The position numbers and the translations under genes were made by a program. From Eptesicus fuscus (Eukaryota; Chordata; Mammalia; Chiroptera; Vespertilionidae): a DNA stretch of 64,000 bases. The notes under the pieces are model-generated. The model was given only the letters and a program-made list of their open reading frames with translations. It was not told the origin of the DNA and did no database searches. Below, in pieces: positions 1-8,978 of this stretch. The DNA lies in NCBI RefSeq assembly GCF_027574615.1, contig NC_072490.1:59007930-59071929 (forward strand), written 5' to 3'. Every line of letters begins with the position of its first letter. Position 1 is the stretch's first letter.

Positions 1-689
1 CAGAAGGAGAAGAAAGAGAGCAAGATGTTGAAAACCTATTTGAAGAAAAAATGACAGAAAACTTCCCCTACCTGGTGAAAGAAATAGACTTACAAATCCA
101 GGAAGCACAGAGAGTCCCAAACAAGAGGAACCAAAAGAGGCTCACACCAAGACACATCATAATTAAAATGCCAAGGGCAAAAGAAAAAGAGAGAATCTTA
201 AAAGCAGCAAGAGAAAAGCAGTTAGTTACCTCCAATGAAGTGCCCATACGACTGTCAGCTGATTTCTCAACAGAAACTATGCAGGCCAGAAGGGAGTGAC
301 AAGAAATATTCAAAGTGATGAAGCAAGGACCTACATCCAAGATTACTCTGCCCAGCACAGCTATTATTTAGAATTGAAGGTATGATAAAGAGCTTCACAG
401 ACAAGAAAAAGCTAAGGAGTTCATTCACCACAAAATCAGTATTATATGAAATGTTGAAGGGTATTCTTTAAGAAGAGAAAGAAGAAGAAAATGATAAAAA
501 AAAAAAATGAACAGCAAAATGGCAACAAATACATACCACCTATCAACAACTGAATCTAAAAATAAACAAATAAGAAATCTAATGAACAGAATAAACTGGT
601 GAATAAAATAGACTCAGAGGCATGGAAATGGAACAGACTGATGATTCTCAGAGGGAAGAAGGATGGGAAGAGATTAAACAAAGATCTTA
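1..689 (+). mobile_element. HAL1-like half-LINE, 5' part
   Basis: This segment runs from a LINE-1 ORF1 fragment (see 3-480) straight into a sequence resembling the bat LINE-1 3' UTR, with no ORF2 between. The stretch around 590-680 (aacagaataaactggtg, agactcagaggcatgg, cagactgatgattctcagagg) matches the 3' UTR of the LINE-1 at 42041-42672. ORF1 followed directly by a 3' tail is the layout of half-L1 (HAL1) elements, which are thought to move with L1 help. The 5' end lies outside the window. The element is interrupted at 689/690 by Helitrons and resumes at 1855. An ordinary L1 with an internal deletion is the alternative. Confidence 0.6.
3..480 (+). pseudogene. LINE-1 ORF1p-like fragment, disrupted
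   Basis: The frame open from 3 to 299 encodes the C-terminal half of an L1 ORF1p-like RNA-binding chaperone. It includes the family's conserved stretch PRHIIIKMPRAKEKERILKA and then IRLSADFSTETMQARRE. In family members a tryptophan follows ARRE; here the codon is TGA, so translation stops at 297-299. A second lesion follows near 320-330, where about two bases are missing and the frame changes; related sequence (SFTDKKKL, YEMLKGIL) is then read in another frame up to about 471. The coiled-coil N-terminus is outside the window. No functional product is expected. Confidence 0.75.
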
Positions 690-1385
690 CTAGTCAGCAC
701 GCTCTTTCCTGGCCGGCCTCGCAGACCAGCTCCTGTGCGAACCCAGGGGGAGCCCAACAGGCCCCTGCTGTCCCAGCAGCTGCAGCCCGGCTCACCCGGA
801 AGAGGCCATGCGGGTGCGGGGCGGGCTCCTCACGGGCGCCTAGCACCTGAGCATGGGGCTTCCCCAGCGCACAAGCCCTGGTGTCCTGGGGGAAGGTAGC
901 AGGGAGAGTGAGAGCGAGCTCGGCAGACACCACGCATTATCACCCCACCTCCATCCCCTGTCACCCCCAGGTAGTTGGTGAGAGGTCGCAGCCCCCCGCC
1001 CAGGTGCCATGGGAGGCTGGTTGCCACCACCCACCCAGTTTCTCATCCCGGCCTGGGGCCCAGCCCAATCGGCTGATCAGGGCCTGCCAGCCACCCTCTG
1101 CGGGGCGATCAGTCGAGGCCAGGCCCCCCACCTGGCTCCCTCAGCACCTGGGAGCCGGGTGGCGACCCCACCCCATGCCACTGGTCGCTATCTGCGAGGC
1201 AGTCGGGCCCCTGCTCTTGTTGGGGCCCATTGGGGCTGGCAGCGCCTCCACTGCCGCCTGCTGCCAGCATCACGTCGCCAATGCCCATCATGTTCCGCGC
1301 TGCCCCCTGGTGGTCAGTGCGCATCAAAGCGAGCAGTCGAACTCCCAGTTGAACAATCTGCATATTAGGCTTTTATTGTATAGGA
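690..1385 (-). mobile_element. Helitron (HeliBat-like, non-autonomous), CTCF-motif subfamily
   Basis: On the minus strand the element begins TCCTATACAATAAAAGCC at 1385 and ends CTAG at 690, followed by T. These are the 5' TC and 3' CTAR ends of Helitrons. There is no target duplication, as expected. It lies directly downstream (minus strand) of the Helitron at 1386-1854, so the two form a head-to-tail pair inserted at one A|T site of the half-LINE. It has no Rep/helicase coding, so it is non-autonomous. It carries a CTCF-type motif at 1300-1313. The 179- and 119-codon open frames in its GC-rich body are not convincing. Confidence 0.75.
1300..1313 (-). promoter_or_regulatory. CTCF-consensus motif inside a Helitron
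   Basis: The minus strand reads TGACCACCAGGGGGCAGCG across this site (1298-1316). Against the CTCF consensus I remember (YGRCCASYAGRKGGCRSYV) all 19 positions agree. Occupancy cannot be judged from sequence. The same motif recurs in Helitrons at 44001-44393 and 56448-56681. Confidence 0.6.
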
Positions 1386-1854
1386 CTAGCTTTCCCGTTG
1401 CAGGAAAAATCCTGCAATAGGATTTCCTGCTGCACTCTACCCCGCCTCCGTTCCTCCCTTGTTCGCCCGCCTCACCTTTTCCTCCAGCCCGCCCGCGTTT
1501 CCCTTCGCCCCCGGCCCCGCCTCTGCTCTGCCTTTATCACCCGCCTCACCTTTTCCTCCAGCCCGCCCGCGTTTCCCTTCGCCCTTGTCCCCCGCCTCCG
1601 CCCCGCCCTTGTCCCCCGCCCCGTCCTCTCCTCCCCCCCCCCCCCCGGCTTGCTTGCTTCTTTGAAGCTTTACTCCCTTCTGCAGCTGTTGGCTTCTTTG
1701 GACGCTGTCTTGATATGCAAATTAGCCGCCATCTTTGTTGGGGCAACTTGCATACCCATCCTGATTGGTTGATGGGCGTGGCTTGGCTGGTGGGCGTGGC
1801 TTAGGTGTAGCGAAGGTGCGGTCAATTTGCATATTTGTCTATTATTAGATTAGA
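1386..1854 (-). mobile_element. Helitron (HeliBat-like), subfamily with TCTAATCTAATAATAG start
   Basis: The minus strand starts TCTAATCTAATAATAGAC at 1854 and ends with a hairpin (GCAGGAAA...TTTCCTGC type) followed by CTAG at 1386. It is a sister of the Helitron at 20237-20686 in opposite orientation; both share the ends, a pyrimidine/purine-biased GC-rich centre and the same 3' hairpin. The 5' region has two octamers (1825-1832, 1715-1722) and a YY1-type GCCGCCATCTT at 1725-1735. The insertion separates A and T in the half-LINE. Confidence 0.8.
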
Positions 1855-1985
1855 TATGCATTACCTATGGACACACTCAATAGGATGGCGAAGGCCTGGG
1901 GCAGGAACTGGGTGAAGGGGAGCAATAAAGGAGAAAAAGAGGGACATCTGTAATAATCTCAACAATAAAAATTAAAAATAATTTT
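1855..1985 (+). mobile_element. HAL1-like half-LINE, 3' end after the Helitron insertion
   Basis: The sequence (tatgcattacctatggacac, gcctggggcagg, ggacatctgtaataatctc, aataaaaattaaaa) continues the bat LINE 3' UTR broken at 689 and ends in an A-rich tail. It matches the terminal part of the LINE-1 at 42041-42672. Joining 689 to 1855 would restore ...cttatatgcatt..., the expected order. Confidence 0.65.
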
Positions 1986-4619
1986 TGACAGTAGTTTTAT
2001 TAAATAAAGTCCTGTACTGCATAGCAGCACACAGACTCACTCATCGTAAGATATACCATTTACACTTTTTAAAAATGATGTCTTTGGTTCTTCTAAGCAT
2101 CACACTTGGTCAGGAACCTATCAGCTGCTTAGATCTAAGGAACATTATTTTCATGTGCAGCACCTATTCTAGGGGAACCCAGGACAATGTGAGGAGAACC
2201 TCTGTGAATAAGACCTGAGACCAGCTGGGCCAATCACCAGACAGAGGCTTGAGGGAAGACTACTTTGATGATCTCTACACAATTACAAACTCTGACAGTT
2301 CATATCATCTATACCTCAGGCATTTCGGGTTAATCGTGTTCTTTATTTCCAGGAAGGGAAGGGGATTTTAAGGTGTCTTGCTACTTCAGATAGTTAAAAA
2401 TTAGAAACTTGAGTAAACAGGAGAGATTTTGAGATTACTGTTAATAGTCATATCTAACATCCTAACAAATCACCATATCTCAGTGCCTGGAAAATCAGTC
2501 CTGCTAACATCAAAAGCCACGTTAGCTAAAGAAAACATCTGTGGGAAAAACTCGATAACAAACTTGGTGTGTACCTTTAATTCTGAAGGACCTACACAAA
2601 CGGTGGTCCGGACTTGGCAGCCCCTGCCCAGTACTTTTCTTACCTCCGCAAACACGGAAGTGTGGCGAGGCAAGTGTGTCCTACTGCCGTGTCCCAGCAC
2701 TTCCTGGGAATACTCTGGAGTTCGCGCTCTCCTCTTCCTCATTCTCCACCAGCCACGAGGTCTCCGAACACTGCCCCCCACCTCTATCGGTAAGTCTTCG
2801 TCGCCCTTTCCCGTTAGTCCAGGACCGACACACCTTTCTCCACGATGTCCTGGTCACTGTTGCTTTCCCTCTAGTTACCTTAGATGATACTACTGAGACT
2901 ACAGGTCCAAAAAAGAAAGTGCAGCTTATTTCTATGCTTGGAACGCCTGCCACACCTGTGCTTACGGAAGTAAATCTTACCTCTCTAGCTGGGTATCACA
3001 GGGCTCCTACAATTCAGTTCCAACATTCCCTACCAGCTCACCTTTCCTCTTCCTCCACTTGCCACCCCACATTGCTTCTGAGTTCTCGCTCAAGCCACAC
3101 AAGCCTGTATCTTTTCAGAAGGTAACCCGGCCACTTTCACCTGCGGACCCTACGTTTCTGAAACGTCCTTCTGCATACGGCACCTGCAGAACCCACACCT
3201 GCTTTAAAATCCCGTTCAAAGGCCAGCAGTTGCTCCATTTCTCCGGCCAGATAACAGTGTGTGCCCGGATCTGCAGGGTTCCCACACTACCCTGACATGC
3301 CTCTGCTACTTAATGCTCTTAGAACATCATTCGGCTTCTGTCTCTCCCTCTAGAGATGATGCACATCTCTGAGGCGACAGCGGCCTCTAAATGCTATGCT
3401 ATACTCCCCAAAACCTGCTTCAAAATAACTGTTTCCTGACAGTAGCTCCTTTAATGCAGCTGCAAAAACGTGCGTCCTCTGGAGAGCAGTGCACGGCAGG
3501 GAACACCACACTGCACTGTAATGTCAGACTTCACAGTCTCTCTGGGCCTCAGAACGGAGGGACTTGGAGTAACGCATCTGTCATACTGCCATCCCCGAGC
3601 AAAAAGCCTAGGACACAGGAGGCTCTCAATGAACATAGCTATCTACCGCAGCGACAGAGGAACGCCCAGTCTGGAAGGGAGGAAAGAGGAACCCTCACAG
3701 GTAATGATGGTGCTCCTTCCTGGAAGGAGGCACTGGGATGGACAGTCTACCTTCTCGTAACTTTCTGAAGTTGCTGAAGGAACCAAAGCCTAAAGACGCC
3801 GCAGTAAAAAGACAACTAAGCAAGCGTTTAAGTCAAGCTTATGCTCTTTACACTAATCCACACTGCCCGCCCAATGAAGTGCGACAAGAACTGCTCACTT
3901 CACCCTAGACCACCACATCGCCACAGAATGGCCTCAAGGGAGATGCGCAGGACCCCAAGCTCCCCACTCCACGGATGTGGACACCCTGGGAAGGTGGTGC
4001 AGTGCAGACATGCAGACAGTTGCCATCGCTCTCATGCGAGGCTTTCAAGTTGGGATTCCACAATTATCTCTGGTGTCAAAGTAAGCCAATGCGCATGCCT
4101 TCCCAGAAGGCTGCACTCAGGTGAGGGTCCTATTGTGTCTCATGAACAACTCTGACATGTGTGTCTGAAAAAGACTGCTTTCCTCGTACGCTAAGTTGCT
4201 GCAAGCGCACTGTCTTCAAAGACTCACCGAAAGTATAATTCACTAAGTCGCAAGGATAACGCAGATGTCTCTAATGCCTTTTGTAAGTCTGAAGTTTTAG
4301 TCTTTTCCTTTTAACTGATGTCAGAGTTGCAAACAAAGTACAGAGTTCCTGTACCTCCTCACCCAGCTTCTAATGTTCACCTCTCATACAAACAGTATAA
4401 TTATCAAAACCAGAAAATGAGCCCTGGTTTAGTTAGTTTACAACACTGCTAACTAAACACCAGCTTTCCCATGAACTTCCTGTTCTGTTTCAGCATTGTG
4501 ACCAGGTTCCCATGTCACTTTCTGCTGTTCTCATTTTTGTCTCCCGTTTTTAATGGCCTTGACACTTTTGAAGACATTAGTTATTTTGTAGAAATGTCCC
4601 TCAATTTGGGTCTGATGTT
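1986..4619. other. Unassigned 2.6 kb stretch, no recognisable gene
   Basis: I recognise no gene or repeat here. The part from about 2430 to 4450 is moderately GC-rich with more CpG than its surroundings, and has overlapping open frames on both strands (2429-2887 and 2676-3125 on plus, 2470-2781 on minus). None looks like a known protein. Several splice-like strings occur: a donor-like GGTAAGT at 2788, acceptor-like pyrimidine tracts ending CTCTAG at about 2872 and 3352, and CAGGTAATG at about 3700. A non-coding RNA gene or an old unrecognised element are both possible. Confidence 0.35.
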
Positions 4620-4830
4620 TTCTTTTTTTAAAACTTCACCTGAAGATGTGTTTTTCTTGATTTTAGAGAGAGGAAGGGAGGCAGGGCATAGAGAGACGTT
4701 GATATGACAGAGAAACATGGATCGGCTGACTCCCGTAGGTACCCTGACCAAGGATCCAAGCCCATAACCCTTTGGTGTGCAGGACGCTCAAACCAACGGA
4801 GCCTGCTGGCCAGGCTGTGTGGTGTTTGCT
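4620..4830 (-). mobile_element. Diverged tRNA-derived SINE, antisense
   Basis: Landmarks of the bat SINE in antisense are visible: an A/T-rich tail (ctttttttaaaacttcacc), gagagaggaagggaggcagg, a degraded middle, and ccaacggagcctgctggccagg at the tRNA-like end. Divergence is much higher than in the VES copies elsewhere, so this is an older copy. No clear target duplication is seen. Confidence 0.55.
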
Positions 4831-5000
4831 TAGGGTCGAGAATGAGGTCATGCGTTCTGACAACACCACAGCAAAGATGTGTGTCCTCCTGGTGCTTTTA
4901 ATTAAGGGGCTCATGATATTTCTGTCTTATTACGGGCGATATTAACCACGATCTTGGGCTATGGTGGTGTCTACCAGGTTCCTTCACTTTACAGTTACTA

Positions 5001-5855
5001 TCCTATCTAATAAAGGAGTACTATGCAAATTAGCCATCACTCCACGACAAAATGGCGGCCCCCATAGCCACAAGATGGCGGCACCCAGTCCCCTCAGCCT
5101 CGCTGCTGGAGTGTCTGGGCCTGTCCGCTGGAGGGGTCAGATCCAGCCTTCCCGCTCCACCGGTGCTGCAGCGGTTGGGCCCGTCAGCCCTGCGGGGGTT
5201 CGCGCAGACCAAGCGGCGAAGCTGGATCTGCCCCCAGACATGGCAGACAGAGCCCAGACAGCAGGGTTTGGGGGCTTCTTTCACAGGGTGATGGCTGTGA
5301 AGCCCCAGGCCCGGCAGACAGAATCCGGACAGCAGGGCTTGGGGGCTTCCTTAGTGCAGAGGCTGTGGGAACACCCCCAGGCCCCGCAGACAGAATCCGG
5401 ACAGCAGGGCTTGGGGGCTTCCTTAGCAAGGTGGTGGTGGGAACACCCCCAGGCCCTGCAGACAGAGCCAGGACAGCAGGGCTTGGGAACTTCCTTAGTG
5501 CAGAGGCTGCGGGAACACCCCCAGGCCCCACAGACAGAGCCCAGACAGCAGGGCATGGGGGCTTCCTTAGTGTGTCCCTGTCGGAGAAGCCCCCAGGCCT
5601 GGCAGACAGAGCACACTGCAGGGCATTGGGGCTTCTTTCGCATGGCGCATGGGGAGGCAGGCAGAGAGCGACAGCAGGGCATGGGGGCTTCATCTCCATG
5701 GCTGCAGCGAAACCCCCAGGCCCCGCAGAGAGCAGAGAACCACGGGAGTGGGCCTGAGCCATCAGTAGGACATCCCCTGAGAGCTCCTGGATTGTAGAGG
5801 GTGCAGGTTGAGCTGAGGGACCCCCATGCATGAATTTCGTGCACCGGGCCTCCAG
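5001..5855 (+). mobile_element. Helitron (HeliBat-like) with internal 72-bp tandem repeat
   Basis: It starts TCCTATCTAATAAAGGAG after an A at 5000. It ends with the palindromic GAATTTCGTGCACCGGGCC block and CCAG (a changed CTAG) before T at 5856. The 5' part has an octamer ATGCAAAT (5023-5030) and two ATGGCGGC sites, one in full AAGATGGCGGC form (5072-5082). The body is a 72-bp tandem repeat (5232-5735). Open frames of 278 codons (plus) and 244 and 187 codons (minus) run through it because the period is a multiple of three. There is no replicase. Confidence 0.8.
5232..5735 (+). repeat. Minisatellite, 72-bp period (24 codons)
   Basis: The landmark CCCCAGGCC (first copy CCCCAGAC) recurs at 5232, 5303, 5375, 5447, 5519 and 5591, a spacing of 71-72 bases, and again near 5714 after a disturbed unit. 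Each unit includes a block like acagcagggcttgggggctt. In the plus frame the unit reads approximately PQAPQTESGQQGLGASL plus seven residues. It is probably a replication-slippage product inside the Helitron. Confidence 0.85.
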
Positions 5856-6749
5856 TCTTTTAAATAAATATCTTAGAAGAGACATTTTGAGATTAGGATC
5901 CAAATGTAGATTCTGCAAACATTACTATTTGTTTGTTTTGTTTTGGCCTAATGGGGAACCCTTTCCCTCTGCATCTACTGACTGAAATTCTTGTGTAAAT
6001 GTCTCTTCTTTCCCACTTACTTACTCATGAAGTGACTGACATGTACAAGATCACAAATATTCATTTTATCCCCTGGGTCTGAATCCAGCGCTACATGCTT
6101 GCTGCTCAAGGGGCCCAGCTTTTGGAGCTGCCACTTGGAGCTCTTCCTTCAGGTCAAGATCTTTTGATGACTCCCATCCTTGAGCCCTTAGAATCAAGAA
6201 GCTTTTAGGAACAAATAAATGTTTCTTAGAATATTTTACAGTCCTCAGCACTGTACTAAAAAAACAACAACAAAAAACCACCACCACCACAGCAAATACA
6301 CTGCAGACCAGCTAGAGAAAGAATATTATAACTTGTCAGTCGTGAAAAATGATAAACCCTTACATCCTATCCTAATGGCATGACATCCCATTAACAGAAG
6401 CTGGGTGGTGTGGAAGACAGTGGGAGTCTGATCAAATGAGAGCATTTTCTCAGAATGCACACACTCATCTAATGCCCTTTACACACAGGAAACTACAGAC
6501 ATCATATTCAGCAGCCAGAGGTCAAAGTGCCAGGAGGAATGAGACAGAGGTCAGAGTAGCGGGATCCCGACAATTACTCCCTGCTTGCTTATGGCTGCGT
6601 GGTCTCCTGCCATACACACAAACAAACAAAAAAGAGGACTAGGAAGAGGAACAAACAAGTGCTGAGGTTTGCTGACTTGGCCAATTTTTGTCTAGGATAA
6701 ATTTTAATGAAGTAGAATTCAGACATAAAAAACCACGCATTATTTGGTT
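5856..6749. other. Unassigned intergenic or intronic sequence
   Basis: I see no gene. There is a short CAA/CCA-rich stretch near 6260-6292 and an AAACAAACAAA run at about 6618-6632. Nothing else stands out. Confidence 0.5.
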
Positions 6750-6968
6750 AATACTCACCCAGGATATTTTTTTCACTGGTTTTCAGAGAATGCAAGGGGG
6801 GCTGGGGAGAGTAAGAAACATGATGCCACATCGGCTGGCTGCCCCCACACTTGCCAATCAGGGCTGGGGATCAAGCCTGCAACCAAGGCAGATGCTCTTG
6901 ACTGGAATCGAACCTGGGACCCTTCAGTCCTGGGGCCTATGTTCTAGCCACTGAGCCAAACTGGCTAT
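6750..6968 (-). mobile_element. tRNA-derived bat SINE, antisense
   Basis: The tRNA-like end reads in antisense as ggaatcgaacctgggac, then ccactgagccaaactggc; these are the complements of the B box (GGTTCGATTCC) and the A-box region. The tail side (actcacccaggatattttttt) is of the older type whose sense tail ends in ggtgag. It is moderately diverged. Confidence 0.7.
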
Positions 6969-7026
6969 GGCAAGGACGCACTTCTATACTTGCATAGTTG
7001 ATGGCTTTTACAATATTTGTGTAGAC

Positions 7027-7239
7027 CCGTGGTCGGCAAACTGCGGCTCGCGAGCCACATTCGGCTCTTTGGCCCCTTGAGTGTGGCTCTTCCACAAAAT
7101 ACCACGGCCTGGGCTTGTCTATTTTGAAGAAGTGGCGTTAGAAGAAGTTTAAGTTTAAAAAATGTGGCTCTCAAAAGAAATTTCAATCGTTGTACTGTTG
7201 ATATTTGGCTCTGTTGACTAATGACTTTGCCGACCACTG
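7027..7239. mobile_element. hAT MITE, CAGTGGTCGGCAAAC family
   Basis: The 213-bp element has inverted ends CCGTGGTCGGCAAACTGCGG and TTTGCCGACCACTG. The flanking 8-mers gtgtagac (7019-7026) and gagtagac (7240-7247) agree at 7 of 8 positions, the hAT signature. Internal gtggctc-type repeats match the copy at 36559-36773, which is in the opposite orientation. It encodes no transposase. Confidence 0.85.
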
Positions 7240-7346
7240 GAGTAGACCAACAAGCTTGTCGATATGATAACTGACAAAGCTGGATGACTGACAGAGAGAC
7301 TGTTGTCTCTATTGTGTGTTAAACTGTGTTCATTATTTGTTTGTTT

Positions 7347-7563
7347 GTTTAATATATTTTATTGATTTTTCACAAAGAGGAAGGGAGAGGGATAGAGAGC
7401 TAGAAACATCGATGAGAGAGAGACATCGGCCAGCTGCCTCCTGCACACCCCCCCACCGGGGGATGTGCCCGCAACCAATGTACATGCCCTTGACCGGAAT
7501 CGAACCTGGGACCTTCCAGTCCGCAGACCGACGCTCTATCCACTGAGCCAAACCGGTTTCGGC
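7347..7563 (-). mobile_element. VES SINE, antisense
   Basis: This is a near-canonical VES copy on the minus strand. The B box appears as ggaatcgaacctgggac, followed by cgctctatccactgagccaa (complement of the A-box region), and the 5' side is ttttattgatttttcac. The head is the tRNA-like RNA polymerase III promoter and the tail is CT-rich then A-rich in sense. Low divergence suggests a fairly recent insertion. Confidence 0.85.
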
Positions 7564-8499
7564 ATAAAAAAACAAAAACAAAAACAAACTAAAAATAAAT
7601 ATGCATACCCAGGGGCTGTCTTAATGTCTGAACTGAGGTACAAGGGCCCAGGAAGGAGACCCAATCAGCAAGGTTTTTAGAAATCAGTGGACAGGCCCTG
7701 GGAAAGGGTGGCTTGGGGGCTGCCTGGCACTTCAGACAGCAGAAGGGAAATCTGAAGGGGTTCAGTGAATTGCAATGGCAACTTTGAGATGGCTACTGGC
7801 TTTACAGGATAGCAGTATTTAAGGAGATAACCTGCTTGCTGTGTTTCTTCATCTGAATGTAACTGGCCCCGTGAAGAGTGACGATGTCCAGAAAGCAGAC
7901 ACACAGCCCTAGTTCTTTTCATCCACCTGCAGGATGACTTGTAACAAGAACCACAGGCTGCAGCCGCAGGGTTCCCCGCTGATAAAAGAGAGCGAGTATC
8001 TGTCCTACGTGTGGTTGAGGATAAAACGCTGGGACCAGCCAAATACTTGGGGGCAAAGTATAGGAAGTTATTTTGGTTTTCACATTCACACATATACACA
8101 TTCATAAGCAAACTAAAGTTTTAAAAACTTCGGTTTTAGTAAAAACAGAAGAATATTTTTCCAAGTTTTACACCAATATGGGTTGACACTACGTAAACAC
8201 TCCAACAAGAAAAGGACAGACCTCACTGGCCGTCTTGTGATTCATGAGCGAATTTCCTGGAAAGGGCACTCTGCCCAGTGCCAACAGTGTTTTTAAACTG
8301 GTTTAAAAACCGGTTCTGCGTATTTCTCATATAACTGAGCACAACATGGAAAACGTCTAACCTCTGACTGCGTTAGGCTGCGATCACAGCGCGATTCTCT
8401 GGAGGAGCATGCAGAGCTACTGCAGCCCGTGGCGTGGGCACCGCTGCCATGGTAGGCACCAATGACACGGGCATCTATGATGCCCTCCTTACCCTAGAA
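7564..8499. other. Unassigned sequence
   Basis: No gene or clear repeat apart from a short A/CAAA-rich run at 7565-7595. The 144-codon minus-strand open frame ending at 7677 shows no recognisable motif. Confidence 0.45.
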
Positions 8500-8884
8500 C
8501 AGGGGTGGGGGGCCTTTTTTCTGCCAAGGGACGTTTGGTTATTTATACAATGTCATTTGTGGCCCATACAAAATTATCAACTTAGAAATTAGCCTGCTCT
8601 ATTTATTCAAACATTGAATTAACTCACCCAGACCAAACGATTTCTCATGGCCAGATGTTCCAAACCCTGCCCAGGAGCTATCCACTGCTCCTGCAGGTAA
8701 TGTAGAATATCCACACCCACTCTCATTTTGGGAGACTAAAATTCACTTAAAATAATATGCTAGAATTGAGAATATAATTTTTCAGAAGCAGATTACAATG
8801 CTTCTGACCACTAATTCGGCATCGTTTAAAGAAAATTGTTCTTGCAAATGAGTTATTGCATTGAATCAATCATAAAAATATATT
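8500..8884 (+). mobile_element. Possible hAT relic (CAGGGGTGGGG end)
   Basis: The sequence from 8500 (caggggtggggggcc) through ctgccaagg, atttgtggcccatacaaaat and tcaacttagaaattagcctg resembles old hAT MITEs of mammals that start with CAGGGGTGGGGAACC. I cannot find the matching 3' inverted end, so the right limit is arbitrary; I stopped at the piggyBac MITE. Confidence 0.4.
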
Positions 8885-8888
8885 TTAA

Positions 8889-8974
8889 CCTTTTGCACTC
8901 GGATGTCGAGTGTGACTCGACACGGTTAGCATTAGAATAAAGGAATCGAGAAAAAAGCAAGCGAGTGCAAAAGG
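8889..8974. mobile_element. piggyBac MITE (npiggyBac, piggyBat-like), 86 bp
   Basis: The element is flanked by TTAA on both sides (8885-8888, 8975-8978), the piggyBac target. Its ends are CCTTTTGCACTCG and CGAGTGCAAAAGG, an inverted pair. The centre holds a second small inverted motif (gtcgagtgtgactcgac). The copy at 30052-30137 has the same length in the opposite orientation. It resembles the short non-autonomous partners of the piggyBac family known from vesper bats. Confidence 0.85.
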
Positions 8975-8978
8975 TTAA

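Noticed and set aside
3..299. Active LINE-1 ORF1
   Set aside because: A TGA replaces the conserved Trp codon, a frame change follows, and no ORF2 is present.
950..1850. CpG-island promoter of a host gene
   Set aside because: The GC-rich sequence is entirely inside two Helitrons; the same is true of the GC peaks at 23000-23400, 28900-29500, 38580-39150 and 48250-49150.
2429..3125. Protein-coding gene from overlapping frames of about 150 codons
   Set aside because: Frames overlap on both strands, lack recognisable domains and show no codon pattern I can defend.
5232..5735. CRISPR-like array of regular repeats
   Set aside because: Units are contiguous 72-base tandem repeats without unique spacers, in a mammalian genome; this is a minisatellite.
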